Shown here: piece by piece, positions 30,064 to 39,134 of the stretch
How positions within the stretch are numbered: position 1 is the stretch's first letter
Layout of the letters: each line of letters begins with the position of its first letter
DNA from: Streptomyces sp. NBC_01304
Lineage (GTDB): Bacteria > Actinomycetota > Actinomycetes > Streptomycetales > Streptomycetaceae
Direction: 5' to 3'
Length of the DNA: 64,000 nucleotides
Assembly: GCF_035975855.1 (NCBI RefSeq)
Contig: NZ_CP109055.1
Span: forward strand, 7,812,001-7,876,000
Translations under genes and position numbers: made by a program
The notes under the pieces: model-generated
Seen by the model: the letters and a program-made list of their open reading frames with translations, nothing else
The model's database searches: none
What the model was told of the DNA's origin: nothing

Positions 30064-32748
30064 TCAGAGCCCGTACTTGTCCCGGGCTTCCTTCACCGCG
30101 GAAGCCGAAACCTCACCCCGACGCGCGAGCTGCGCCAGCGTCGCGACGACGATCGACTCCGCGTCGATGCCGAAGTGACGGCGGGCCGCGTCACGCGTGT
30201 CGGACAGGCCGAAGCCGTCCGCGCCGAGCGAGGTGTAGTCCTGCTCGACCCACTGCGCGATCTGGTCCGGGACCTGACGCATGTAGTCGCTGACCGCGAG
30301 GACCGGGCCGGCGGCGCCTTCCAGGGCCTTGCGGATGTACGGAGTGCGCTGCTCGCCGCGCAGGAGCGCCTCGTCGGCCTCCAGCGCGTCGCGGCGCAGC
30401 TCGGTCCAGGAGGTCGCGGACCATACGTCGGCGGCCACGCCCCAGTCGGCGGCGAGCAGCTGCTGGGCCTTGAGGGCCCAGTGGATCGCGGTGCCGGACG
30501 AGATCAGCTGCGTACGGGCGGCATCGGCGGCGACCGAAACGCCCGCGGACTCCGCCGTGTTGAAGCGGTACAGGCCCTTGACGATGCCCTCGTCGACGCC
30601 CTCGGGCTTCGCGGGCTGCGGCATCGGCTCGTTGTAGACGGTCAGGTAGTAGAAGACGTCTTCCGGCTGCTCGCCGTACATCCGCTTCAGACCGTCCTTG
30701 ACGATCGCCGCGACCTCGTACGCGAACGCCGGGTCGTACGTCAGCGCCGCCGGGTTCGTCGCCGCGATCACCGGCGAGTGGCCGTCGGCGTGCTGCAGCC
30801 CCTCACCGGTCAGCGTCGTACGACCGGCGGTGGCGCCGATGAGGAAGCCCTTGCCGAGCTGGTCGGCGAGCTGCCACATCTGGTCGGCCGTGCGCTGCCA
30901 GCCGAACATCGAGTAGAAGATGTAGAACGGGATCATCGTCTCGCCGTGCGTCGAGTACGCCGACGCGGCAGCGATGAAGTCGGCCATGGAGCCGGCCTCG
31001 GTGATGCCCTCGTTGAGGATCTGGCCGTCCTTGGCCTCGCGGTAGTACATGAGCTGGTCGCGGTCGACCGGCTCGTACGTCTGGCCCTTCGGCGAGTAGA
31101 TGCCGAGCGAGGGGAAGAGGGACTCCATACCGAAGGTACGGGCCTCGTCGGGGACGATCGGGACCCAGCGCTTGCCGGTGGTCTTGTCCCGCATCAGGTC
31201 CTTGGCGAGCCGGACGAACGCCATCGTCGTCGCCATCGACTGCGAGCCGGAGCCCTTGTCGAAGGCCGCGAAGGTCTTGTCCGCCGCGGCCGGCAGGGGC
31301 TCGACCGGGTGCACGCGACGGGTCGGGGCCGGGCCGCCGAGGGCCGCGCGGCGCTCCTGGAGGTAGCGGACCTCGGGGGAGTCGGCGCCGGGGTGGCCGT
31401 AGGGCACCTGGCCGTCGACGAAGTCGCTGTCCTTGATGGGCAGTTCGAGCAGGTCACGCATCTGCTTGAACTCGTCCGTGGTCAGCTTCTTCATCTGGTG
31501 GTTCGCGTTCTTCGACGCGAAGCCCTCACCGAGGGTGAAGCCCTTGACGGTCTGCGCGAGGATCACGGTCGGCGCGCCCTTGTGGGCGAGCGCGGCCTTG
31601 TATGCGGCGTAGACCTTGCGGGGCTCGTGGCCGCCGCGGGAGAGCTGGAAGCACTCGATGATCTTGTCGTCGCTCAGCTGCGCGCCGAGCTGGACCAGCG
31701 CCGGGTCGCCCGCGAAGAAGTGGCCGCGGATGTAGGCGGCGTCACGCGTCTGGTACGTCTGGATCTGCGCGTCCGGCACTTCGCGGATGCGGCGGACCAG
31801 GGCGCCGGTGGTGTCGAGCTGGAGCAGCTCGTCCCAGGCGTTGCCCCACAGCGACTTCACGACGTTCCAGCCGGCGCCGCGGAACTGGGCCTCCAGCTCC
31901 TGCACGATCTTGAAGTTGGCGCGGACCGGGCCGTCGAGGCGCTGCAGGTTGCAGTTGATGACGAAGGTCAGGTTGTCCAGACCCTCGCGCGATGCCAGTG
32001 CGAGGGCGGCGGTCGACTCGGGCTCGTCCATCTCGCCGTCGCCCAGGAAGGCCCACACGTGGGACTGGGAGACGTCCTTGATGCCGCGGTTGGTCAGGTA
32101 GCGGTTGAACCGTGCCTGGTAGATCGCGGAGAGCGGGCCGAGGCCCATGGAGACCGTCGGGAACTCCCAGAGCCACGGCAGGCGGCGCGGGTGCGGGTAC
32201 GACGGGAGACCGTTGCCGCCGGACTCCTGGCGGAAGTTGTCGAGCTGCTGCTCGGAGATGCGGCCGTCCAGGAATGCGCGGGCGTAGATGCCCGGCGATG
32301 CGTGGCCCTGGATGTAGAGCTGGTCGCCGGAGCCGTCCTGCTCCTTGCCGCGGAAGAAGTGGTTGAAGCCCGTCTCGTAGAGCCAGGCGGCGGAGGCGAA
32401 GGTGGCTATGTGGCCGCCGACGCCGTGCTTGGAGCCCCGGGTGACCATCGCGGCCGCATTCCAGCGGTTCCACGCGGTGATCTTGCGCTCCAGCTCCTCG
32501 TCGCCGTCGACCGGGGTCTCGGCGGAGGTCGGGATGGTGTTGACGTAGTCGGTCTCAAGGAGCCGGGGCAGGGCGAGGCCCGCCTGCTCGGCGTGGTGCA
32601 GCGTGCGACGGAGCAGGTACTCGGCGCGGTGCGCACCGGCGTGCTCGCTCACGGCGTCCAGCGAGGCCGCCCACTCGGCGGTCTCTTCGGGGTCGCGGTC
32701 CGGCAGCTGGTCGAGCTGGCTCGGGAGCTTGCCTACGGGGTCGGTCAT
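30064..32748 (-). CDS. aceE: Pyruvate dehydrogenase E1 component (homodimeric type)
   Basis: An 894-residue E1 that decarboxylates pyruvate and passes the acetyl group to lipoyl domains of E2. The thiamine diphosphate motif is LGDGEMDEPES with NCNLQRLDGPV at the expected distance. GHIATFASAAWLYETGFNHF, SWNRWNAAAMV-like segments and FGMESLFPSLGIYSP are typical of the single-chain AceE type rather than the alpha2beta2 type. ATG 32746-32748 is preceded by GGAAGG. The transcript ends at the hairpin 30008-30045. The 263-bp upstream region carries three palindromes, two of them with the TGATCGATCA core. This points to control by the GntR regulator encoded next to it, as PdhR controls the pdh operon in E. 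coli. Confidence 0.96.
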   Translation of the reverse strand: MTDPVGKLPSQLDQLPDRDPEETAEWAASLDAVSEHAGAHRAEYLLRRTLHHAEQAGLALPRLLETDYVNTIPTSAETPVDGDEELERKITAWNRWNAAAMVTRGSKHGVGGHIATFASAAWLYETGFNHFFRGKEQDGSGDQLYIQGHASPGIYARAFLDGRISEQQLDNFRQESGGNGLPSYPHPRRLPWLWEFPTVSMGLGPLSAIYQARFNRYLTNRGIKDVSQSHVWAFLGDGEMDEPESTAALALASREGLDNLTFVINCNLQRLDGPVRANFKIVQELEAQFRGAGWNVVKSLWGNAWDELLQLDTTGALVRRIREVPDAQIQTYQTRDAAYIRGHFFAGDPALVQLGAQLSDDKIIECFQLSRGGHEPRKVYAAYKAALAHKGAPTVILAQTVKGFTLGEGFASKNANHQMKKLTTDEFKQMRDLLELPIKDSDFVDGQVPYGHPGADSPEVRYLQERRAALGGPAPTRRVHPVEPLPAAADKTFAAFDKGSGSQSMATTMAFVRLAKDLMRDKTTGKRWVPIVPDEARTFGMESLFPSLGIYSPKGQTYEPVDRDQLMYYREAKDGQILNEGITEAGSMADFIAAASAYSTHGETMIPFYIFYSMFGWQRTADQMWQLADQLGKGFLIGATAGRTTLTGEGLQHADGHSPVIAATNPAALTYDPAFAYEVAAIVKDGLKRMYGEQPEDVFYYLTVYNEPMPQPAKPEGVDEGIVKGLYRFNTAESAGVSVAADAARTQLISSGTAIHWALKAQQLLAADWGVAADVWSATSWTELRRDALEADEALLRGEQRTPYIRKALEGAAGPVLAVSDYMRQVPDQIAQWVEQDYTSLGADGFGLSDTRDAARRHFGIDAESIVVATLAQLARRGEVSASAVKEARDKYGL

Positions 32749-32860
32749 GATCGACGCCTTCCGGACAGGATCTCCCGGCGTGGGGAGAGGGGGTGGAGAT
32801 GGTCCCTGACTGGCAGGACAGGGCGGGGGCTGGGTGCAGCCCGTCGTCGACTGTAAGCAA

Positions 32861-32879
32861 TTGATCGATGATCGATCAA
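32861..32879. promoter_or_regulatory. Candidate GntR operator upstream of aceE
   Basis: TTGATCGATGATCGATCAA is a perfect 9-bp inverted repeat around a central G, 113 bp upstream of the aceE start. GATCGATC-type palindromes recur at 32997-33010 and 37138-37152 near other genes of the same enzyme complexes. The FadR-type GntR protein encoded next door is the likely binder. Confidence 0.6.
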
Positions 32880-32897
32880 AGGGTTGAAGCGAAAAAC

Positions 32898-32913
32898 TTC
32901 TCGATATCGAGAA
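32898..32913. promoter_or_regulatory. 16-bp AT-rich palindrome upstream of aceE
   Basis: TTCTCGATATCGAGAA is perfectly palindromic and unusually AT-rich for this genome. It lies between the two TGATCGATCA-type sites and could be a second operator or part of the aceE promoter region. No matching copy was noticed elsewhere in the window. Confidence 0.45.
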
Positions 32914-32996
32914 ATTGGCACGGCGTGCCTTTGTCGCAGGCACCCCGTGCCGGGGCAAAACGGGCAATTTGGGCGGGTGTTGACTGGTTTTTCAGC

Positions 32997-33010
32997 CCTG
33001 ATCGATCAGG
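32997..33010. promoter_or_regulatory. TGATCGATCA palindrome directly after the gntR stop
   Basis: CCTGATCGATCAGG is a perfect 14-bp palindrome one base beyond the gntR stop and about 250 bp upstream of aceE. It shares its ten central bases with the site upstream of lpdA. Confidence 0.55.
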
Positions 33011-33011
33011 A

Positions 33012-33638
33012 CTAAGAAGCCCGCGGCGCGCACCCGAGCACGTGCTCCTTGACCAGCTGCCCGATCTGCGGATCGCGCCGCCGGAACGCCGCCACGAGCT
33101 CCTCGTGCTCCTCCGCGTACGACTGCTGCTGTGTCCCGAGCCACCGGATCGACAGCGCGGTGAAGACCTCGATCCCGAGCCCCTCCCACGTGTGCAGCAG
33201 CACGGAGTTCCCGGCGGCCCGCACCATCTCCCGATGGAAGCCCACGGTGTGCCGTACCTGCCCCGTGCCGTCCGACTCGCGGTCGGCCTCGTAAAGGGCG
33301 GCAACGTGCGGCTCTAGAGCCGAGCAGTCATCAGCCAGCCGGTCCGCCGCCAGCTCCGCCGCGATCTGCTCAAGCCCCGCCCGAACGGGATAGCTCTCCT
33401 CCAGATCGGCCGCGGTCAAGTTCCGTACCCGCACACCCTTGTTGGGCGCCGACTCGATCAGCCGCAGCGACTCCAGCTCGCGCAGCGCCTCCCGGACGGG
33501 GGTCTGGCTGACCTCCAGCTCCACGGCGATCCGGCGCTCCACGATGCGCTCGCCCGGCTTCCAGCGGCCGCTGACGATCCCTTCCACGATGTGCTCGCGG
33601 ATCTGTTCGCGCAGCGAGTGGATGACGGGCGCGGTCAT
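33012..33638 (-). CDS. GntR-family regulator (FadR/FCD subfamily), probable PDH regulator
   Basis: A 208-residue regulator. The N-terminal winged helix-turn-helix covers residues 8-75 (LREQIREHIVEGIVSGRWKP, VELEVSQTPVREALRELESL). The C-terminal FCD ligand-binding domain has the usual metal-binding His pattern (FHREMVRAAGN, YAEEHEELVAAF, LVKEHVLG). FCD regulators sense carboxylic acids. It sits between aceE and the E2-E3 genes, all on the same strand. TGATCGATCA palindromes flank aceE and lie upstream of lpdA, so it probably controls the whole set in response to pyruvate or a related acid. The ATG is at 33636-33638 and the upstream SD is GGAGCC. Confidence 0.85.
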   Translation of the reverse strand: MTAPVIHSLREQIREHIVEGIVSGRWKPGERIVERRIAVELEVSQTPVREALRELESLRLIESAPNKGVRVRNLTAADLEESYPVRAGLEQIAAELAADRLADDCSALEPHVAALYEADRESDGTGQVRHTVGFHREMVRAAGNSVLLHTWEGLGIEVFTALSIRWLGTQQQSYAEEHEELVAAFRRRDPQIGQLVKEHVLGCAPRAS

Positions 33639-33680
33639 GGAGGCTCCTCAGGCAGGGCTGTGACCACTAGACAATACGGC

Positions 33681-33716
33681 TACGCCCCCGCCCGGTGGAG
33701 ACCGGACAGGGGCGTA
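33681..33716. terminator. Hairpin after the E2 gene
   Basis: TACGCCCC (33681-33688) pairs with 33709-33716, with an inner CCGGT/ACCGG stem. It lies 43 bp beyond the E2 stop and upstream of gntR, separating the two transcripts. Confidence 0.65.
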
Positions 33717-33758
33717 TGCGCTGATGAGACGAGCGTTACAGCCTCACCGAAAGACGGA

Positions 33759-35498
33759 CTACAGGCCGAGCTCGACCTCGAACTCGCCGGCCTCCAGGAT
33801 CGCCTTGACCGTGGTCAGGTAGCGGGCGGCGTCCGCGCCGTCCACCAGACGGTGGTCGTAGGAGAGCGACAGGAAGGTCATGTCGCGCACCGCGATCGTC
33901 TCGCCGAGGTCCGGGTGGTTGATGACCACGGGACGCTTGACGGTGGCACCGATGCCCAGGATGGCGGCCTGGTTCGGCGGCACGATGACCGTGTCGAACA
34001 GGGCGCCGCGGGAGCCGGTGTTGGAGATCGTGAAGGTGGCACCCGACATGTCGTCCGGGGTGAGGCCACCGCCACGGGCCTTGCCGGCCAGCTCGGCGGT
34101 CTTCTTGGAGATACCGGCGATGTTCAGGTCGCCCGCACCCTTGATGACCGGCGTCATCAGACCCTTCTCGGCGTCAACGGCGATGCCGATGTTCTCCGAG
34201 TCGAAGTACGTGATGGTGCCTTCGTCGTCGTTGATCCGGGCGTTGACGACCGGGTGGGCCTTCAGCGCCTGGGCAGCGGCCTTGACGAAGAACGGCATCG
34301 GGGACAGCTTGACGCCCTCACGGGCGGCAAAGGCGTCCTTCGCCTTGTTGCGCAGCTTCATCAGCTTGGTGATGTCGACCTCGACGACCGAGGTCAGCTG
34401 GGCCTGCGAGTGCAGCGCCTTCATCATGTTGTCGCCGATGACCTTGCGCATGCGGGTCATCTTGACCGTCTGACCGCGCAGCGGGGACACCTCGAGGGCC
34501 GGAGCCTTCGAAGCGGCAGCCGGGGCGGCGGCAGCGGCGGCCGGCGCCGGAGCGGCGGCCTTCGCGGCCTCGGCGGCGGCGATGACGTCCTGCTTGCGGA
34601 TGCGGCCACCGACGCCGGTGCCCTTGACGTCCGCGAGGTTCACGCCGGACTCGGAGGCCAGCTTGCGGACCAGCGGGGTCACGTACGCGCCGTCGTCCGC
34701 GGGGGACGAAGCAGCGGGCGCGGCCGGAGCCGGAGCGGCAGGCGCGACCGGGGCCGGAGCCTGGACCGCGGGGGCGGCCGGAGCCGGGGCAACGGGAGCC
34801 GGAGCAGCAGGCGCGGCCGGAGCCGGAGCCGGAGCGGCAGCCGGGGCCGGGGCGGCGGGAGCCGGGGCAGCGGCCGGAGCCGCACCCGCAGCGCCGACGA
34901 CGGCCAGCTTGGCGCCGACCTCGGCGGTCTCGTCCTCGGCGACCACGATCTCGAGCAGCACGCCGGAGACCGGCGACGGGATCTCGGTGTCGACCTTGTC
35001 CGTGGAGACCTCGAGCAGCGGCTCGTCGGCCTCGACGGACTCGCCGACCTCCTTGAGCCAGCGCGTCACGGTGCCCTCGGTGACGGACTCGCCCAGGGCG
35101 GGCAGCGTCACGTCGGTGCCCGTGGCGCCACCGGCCGGGGCGGCCGGAGCAGCGGCGGGAGCCGGGGCCGCGGGGGCCTCGGCGACCGGAGCCGGAGCGG
35201 CCGGAGCGGCAGGGGCCTCGGCGGCAGCCGGGGCGGGGGCGGCAGCGGCAGGAGCGCCGGAGCCGTCGTCGATGATGGCCAGCTCGGCGCCGACCTCAAC
35301 GGTCTCGTCCTCGGCGACCTTGATGGACGCGAGGATGCCGGCAGCAGGGGAGGGGATCTCGGTGTCGACCTTGTCGGTCGACACCTCGAGCAGCGGCTCG
35401 TCGGCCTCGACGCGCTCGCCCTCGGCCTTGAGCCAGCGGGTGACAGTGCCCTCGGTGACGCTCTCGCCGAGCGCCGGAAGGGATACGGAAACCGCCAT
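33759..35498 (-). CDS. sucB: 2-oxoacid dehydrogenase E2 (dihydrolipoyl acyltransferase), two lipoyl domains
   Basis: A 579-residue E2. Two lipoyl domains (about residues 1-78 and 128-203) each carry the lipoylation loop [12 protein letters not shown], where the Lys is octanoylated by LipB and converted by LipA. Ala/Pro-rich swinging linkers ([14 protein letters not shown]) follow both domains. A peripheral-subunit-binding domain comes next ([20 protein letters not shown]), then the trimeric catalytic core ending in [16 protein letters not shown] with the catalytic His. In actinobacteria one E2 of this type can serve both pyruvate and 2-oxoglutarate dehydrogenases, so the sucB label does not exclude a PDH role. 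The SD AAGGAG precedes ATG 35498. lpdA is 64 bp upstream on the same strand. Confidence 0.93.
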   Translation of the reverse strand: MAVSVSLPALGESVTEGTVTRWLKAEGERVEADEPLLEVSTDKVDTEIPSPAAGILASIKVAEDETVEVGAELAIIDDGSGAPAAAAPAPAAAEAPAAPAAPAPVAEAPAAPAPAAAPAAPAGGATGTDVTLPALGESVTEGTVTRWLKEVGESVEADEPLLEVSTDKVDTEIPSPVSGVLLEIVVAEDETAEVGAKLAVVGAAGAAPAAAPAPAAPAPAAAPAPAPAAPAAPAPVAPAPAAPAVQAPAPVAPAAPAPAAPAASSPADDGAYVTPLVRKLASESGVNLADVKGTGVGGRIRKQDVIAAAEAAKAAAPAPAAAAAAPAAASKAPALEVSPLRGQTVKMTRMRKVIGDNMMKALHSQAQLTSVVEVDITKLMKLRNKAKDAFAAREGVKLSPMPFFVKAAAQALKAHPVVNARINDDEGTITYFDSENIGIAVDAEKGLMTPVIKGAGDLNIAGISKKTAELAGKARGGGLTPDDMSGATFTISNTGSRGALFDTVIVPPNQAAILGIGATVKRPVVINHPDLGETIAVRDMTFLSLSYDHRLVDGADAARYLTTVKAILEAGEFEVELGL

Positions 35499-35562
35499 GG
35501 TTTCAGTTGCTCCTTACGAAAGTGCGGAAAGTTCAGGGGGGCCATACGGGCCCGAGGGCTTA

Positions 35563-36951
35563 CTAGTCGTGGGAGTGCAGCGGCTTGCCGGCCAGAGCCA
35601 GGTGGGCCTCGCCCAGCGCCTCGTTCTGCGTCGGGTGCGCGTGGATGAGCTGCGCGACCTCGGCGGGCAGCGCCTCCCAGTTGTAGATGAGCTGCGCCTC
35701 GCCGACCTGCTCGCCCATGCGGTCACCGACCATGTGGACACCGACGACAGCGCCGTCCTTGACCTGGACGAGCTTGATCTCGCCCGAGGTCTTCAGGATC
35801 TTGCTCTTGCCGTTGCCACCGAGGTTGTACTTCAGAGCGACGACCTTGTCCGCGCCGTAGATCTCCTTGGCCTTCGCCTCGGAGAGGCCCACGGAGGCGA
35901 CCTCGGGGTGGCAGTACGTCACCTTCGGCACGCCGTCGTAGTCGATCGGAACGGTCTTGAGACCGGCCAGACGCTCCGCCACCAGGATGCCCTCGGCGAA
36001 GCCGACGTGCGCGAGCTGGAGCGTCGGGACGAGGTCACCGACGGCCGAGACGGTCGGCACGTTGGTCTGCATGTACTCGTCGACGAGGACGTAGCCGCGG
36101 TCCATCGCGACGCCCTGCTCCTCGTACCCGAGACCCTGCGAGACCGGGCCACGGCCGATGGCGACCAGGAGGACCTCGGCCTCGAAGGTCTTGCCGTCGG
36201 CCAGGGTGACCTTGACGCCGTTCTCGGTGTACTCGGCGCTCTGGAAGAAGGTGCCCAGGTTGAACTTGATGCCGCGCTTGCGGAAGGCGCGCTCAAGAAG
36301 CTTGGAGCTGTTCTCGTCCTCGACCGGGACGAGGTGCTTGAGGCCCTCGATGATCGTGATGTCCGAGCCGAAGGACTTCCACGCCGAGGCGAACTCGACG
36401 CCGATGACGCCGCCGCCCAGGATGATCGCCGACTCCGGGACCCGGTCCAGGACCAGCGCGTGGTCCGAGGAGATGATGCGGTTGCCGTCGATGTTCAGAC
36501 CCGGCAGCGACTTCGGCACGGAGCCGGTCGCCAGCAGGATGTGGCGGCCCTGGATGCGCTGGCCGTTCACGTCGACGGAGGTCGGGGACGACAGGCGGCC
36601 CTCGCCCTCGATGTACGTCACCTTGCGCGAGGCCACCAGGCCCTGCAGGCCCTTGTAGAGGCCGGAGATCACGTCGTCCTTGTACTTGTGGACGGCCGCG
36701 ATGTCGATGCCCTCGAAGGTGGCCTTGACACCGAACTGCTCGCTCTCGCGCGCCTGGTCGGCGACCTCACCGGCGTGCAAAAGCGCCTTGGTGGGGATGC
36801 AGCCGTTGTGCAGGCAGGTGCCGCCCAGCTTGTTCTTCTCGATCAGAGCGACGTCCAGACCCAGCTGCGACGCGCGCAGCGCCGCGGCGTACCCGCCGCT
36901 ACCGCCGCCGAGAATCACTAGGTCGAAAACGGTGCTGGCGTCGTTCGCCAC
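35563..36951 (-). CDS. lpdA: Dihydrolipoyl dehydrogenase (E3)
   Basis: A 462-residue flavoprotein that reoxidises the dihydrolipoyl groups of E2 with NAD+. FAD-binding LVILGGGSGGYAAALRA is at residues 11-27 and the redox disulfide is Cys46/Cys51 in GGTCLHNGCIPTK. The NAD-binding motif is ILGGGVIGVEFASAW, the second FAD motif is SAVGDLVP, and the active-site base is in the C-terminal HAHPTQNEA. The GTG at 36949-36951 has a GGAGG SD in the preceding bases. It is first in the lpdA-sucB unit. A TGATCGATCA palindrome lies 190 bp upstream. The rest of 36952-37305 holds no gene. Confidence 0.96.
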   Translation of the reverse strand: MANDASTVFDLVILGGGSGGYAAALRASQLGLDVALIEKNKLGGTCLHNGCIPTKALLHAGEVADQARESEQFGVKATFEGIDIAAVHKYKDDVISGLYKGLQGLVASRKVTYIEGEGRLSSPTSVDVNGQRIQGRHILLATGSVPKSLPGLNIDGNRIISSDHALVLDRVPESAIILGGGVIGVEFASAWKSFGSDITIIEGLKHLVPVEDENSSKLLERAFRKRGIKFNLGTFFQSAEYTENGVKVTLADGKTFEAEVLLVAIGRGPVSQGLGYEEQGVAMDRGYVLVDEYMQTNVPTVSAVGDLVPTLQLAHVGFAEGILVAERLAGLKTVPIDYDGVPKVTYCHPEVASVGLSEAKAKEIYGADKVVALKYNLGGNGKSKILKTSGEIKLVQVKDGAVVGVHMVGDRMGEQVGEAQLIYNWEALPAEVAQLIHAHPTQNEALGEAHLALAGKPLHSHD

Positions 36952-37137
36952 GTCACGTCCTCCATGCATGTGCGCCGGTCGCCGGGCCGGCTTTCCCACT
37001 TCGTGGGGGTGTGACCGCCCGGTCGGCTGGTGTACGGCCGCTGTGTCCTTCGGCCCTTTGGTGGGGGCCCTGTCCTGCCACAGGCCATCTTCGCACTTGT
37101 CGGCGGGGAGCGGGACGTCGGGCCGGGCTGTGAGACG

Positions 37138-37152
37138 TCTGATCGATCACAG
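37138..37152. promoter_or_regulatory. TGATCGATCA palindrome upstream of lpdA
   Basis: The 10-bp palindrome TGATCGATCA at 37140-37149 is the third occurrence of this core near the dehydrogenase genes. It lies about 190 bp upstream of the lpdA start, in the gap below pepA. Confidence 0.5.
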
Positions 37153-37239
37153 GACGGGATCAGTGCTGCGTATGTACGTACGGATTTCGTCCAGGGCGAA
37201 ATCCCCGGGACGGGTGGGATCGAGGTCCCGGCGCATGCG

Positions 37240-37270
37240 TACGGCCCCGGGCGGCAAGCCCGGGGCCGTA
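37240..37270. terminator. 13-bp perfect hairpin after pepA
   Basis: TACGGCCCCGGGC (37240-37252) pairs with 37258-37270 around a 5-base loop, 36 bp beyond the pepA stop. Confidence 0.85.
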
Positions 37271-37305
37271 AGTCATTCAGGGTCCCGCCCGTCCACAGGG
37301 AACGG

Positions 37306-38835
37306 TCAGCCGAGGTCGCCCGCGGCCGTGCGCTCGGCGAGGCGGACCAGGGTGCGGACCGCCGTGCCGGTGCCGCCCTTGGGGGTGTAGCCGAAGGGGC
37401 CGCCGTCGTTGAAGGCCGGGCCCGCGATGTCCAGGTGCGCCCAGGCGATGCCCTCGCCCACGAACTCCTGCAGGAACAGGCCGGCCACCAGGCCGCCGCC
37501 CATCCGCTCGCCCATGTTGGCGATGTCGGCGGTCGGGGAGTCCATGCCCTTCTTCAGGTGCTCGGGCAGCGGCATCGGCCAGGCGGGCTCGCCGACCTCT
37601 TCGGCGATCTCGTGCACCGACGTACGGAAGGCGTCGTCGTTGGCCATGATCCCGAAGGTGCGGCTGCCGAGCGCCAGCATCATGGCGCCGGTCAGGGTGG
37701 CCACGTCCACGATCGCGTCCGGCTTGTCCTCGGAGGCCTTGGCGAGCGCGTCGGCCAGGACCAGGCGGCCCTCGGCGTCGGTGTTGAGGACCTCGACGGT
37801 CTTGCCGCTGTACATCCGCAGGACGTCGCCGGGGCGGGTGGCCGAACCGGACGGCATGTTCTCGGCGAGCGCGAGCCAGCCGGTGACGTTCACCTCGAGG
37901 CCGAGGCGGGCCGCGGTGACGACGGCGGCGAACACGGCGGCGGCGCCGGCCATGTCGCACTTCATCGTCTCGTTGTGCCCGGCCGGCTTCAGCGAGATGC
38001 CGCCCGAGTCGTAGGTGATGCCCTTGCCGACAAATGCCAGAGACTTCTTGGCCTTGGAGCTCGTGTAGGTCAGCTTCACCAGGCGCGGCGGGGCGTCCGA
38101 GCCCACGCCGACGCCGAGGATGCCGCCGAAGCCGCCCTTGGCGAGCGCCTTCTCGTCGAGCACCTGCACCTTGATGCCGTGCTCCTTGGCCGCGGCCTGC
38201 GCGACCGCGGCGAAGGCCTCGGGGTCGAGGTCGTTCGGCGGGGTGTTGATGAGGTCGCGGGCGCGGTTCATCTCCTCGGCCAGCGCGGTGGCGCGCTCGA
38301 TCGCGGCCTTGTATTCCTTGTCGCGCGGCTTGCCGCCCAGGATCACGGCCTCGGCGAGCGGACCCTTGGCGTCCTTCTTGGCCTTGGCGTCCTTGCCGTT
38401 CTCCTTGTACGCGACGAACGCGTACGCACCAAGGGCGGCGCCCTCCGCGATCGCGGCGACGTCCTCGGCGTCCTCGACGGGCAGCGCGAACGCGGCCTTC
38501 TTCGTGCCGTTCAGCGCACGGGCGGCGACGCCCGCCGCGCGGCGCAGGGTGTCCGTGGCGAACGTCTCGTCCTTCTCGGGGAGCGCGCCGAGTCCGACCG
38601 CCAGCACGACCGGGGCCTTGACGCCGGCCGGCGAGGGCAGCTTCGTCACCTCGCCGTCACCGCCGGAGGCACCCAGGGTCTCGAGGACGGAGCCGAGCTT
38701 GGCGTCGAACGCCTGGTCCACGGCTTCGGCGCCCGGCGCGACGACGGGGCCCTTGTCGCCCTTCGCGACACCGACGACGACGACGTCGGCGCGCAGGCCG
38801 GCAGCCGCGGCGGTGCTGAGAGTCAGAGCAGTCAC
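37306..38835 (-). CDS. pepA: Leucyl aminopeptidase (M17)
   Basis: A 509-residue cytosolic metallo-aminopeptidase that removes N-terminal residues from peptides. The M17 signature NTDAEGRLVLADAL is present, as are the metal-binding segments VGKGITYDSGGISLKP, MKCDMAGAAAVF and the C-terminal AHLDIAGPAF. The N-terminal macro-like domain (1-170) is less conserved, as usual, and has a Lys-rich segment (ENGKDAKAKKDAKG). The ATG is at 38833-38835. It is divergent from the exopolysaccharide operon at 39135. The 299-bp gap includes a CCACCCG/CGGGTGG hairpin at 39000-39019 and no other supported gene. Confidence 0.95.
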   Translation of the reverse strand: MTALTLSTAAAAGLRADVVVVGVAKGDKGPVVAPGAEAVDQAFDAKLGSVLETLGASGGDGEVTKLPSPAGVKAPVVLAVGLGALPEKDETFATDTLRRAAGVAARALNGTKKAAFALPVEDAEDVAAIAEGAALGAYAFVAYKENGKDAKAKKDAKGPLAEAVILGGKPRDKEYKAAIERATALAEEMNRARDLINTPPNDLDPEAFAAVAQAAAKEHGIKVQVLDEKALAKGGFGGILGVGVGSDAPPRLVKLTYTSSKAKKSLAFVGKGITYDSGGISLKPAGHNETMKCDMAGAAAVFAAVVTAARLGLEVNVTGWLALAENMPSGSATRPGDVLRMYSGKTVEVLNTDAEGRLVLADALAKASEDKPDAIVDVATLTGAMMLALGSRTFGIMANDDAFRTSVHEIAEEVGEPAWPMPLPEHLKKGMDSPTADIANMGERMGGGLVAGLFLQEFVGEGIAWAHLDIAGPAFNDGGPFGYTPKGGTGTAVRTLVRLAERTAAGDLG

Positions 38836-39134
38836 GGTGGTGAGTTCCCTCTTCCGTTTGTACGTGGCCGATTGTGGGTGGGTCGACCGGGTCCAGGCTC
38901 GGTGTGCCAGGCCGGAGGAGCGCCATCAGTGAGCCTACGCGGGGTCAGGGGTTTCGCCCGCGTCAGCGGCCATTCACTCGTCCGTGGAGTCTTTGTCCAC
39001 CACCCGGTGTGTCGGGTGGGCCGTCGGCCAGAATCGGCTGAATCGGACGCCGGAGTGCGACCGTTTTCGCAGATCTTCCACACATCCTCCTCGGAAATGC
39101 CCGACGCGAGGGTCTCCGAGGGGGAGGGCGCTGT

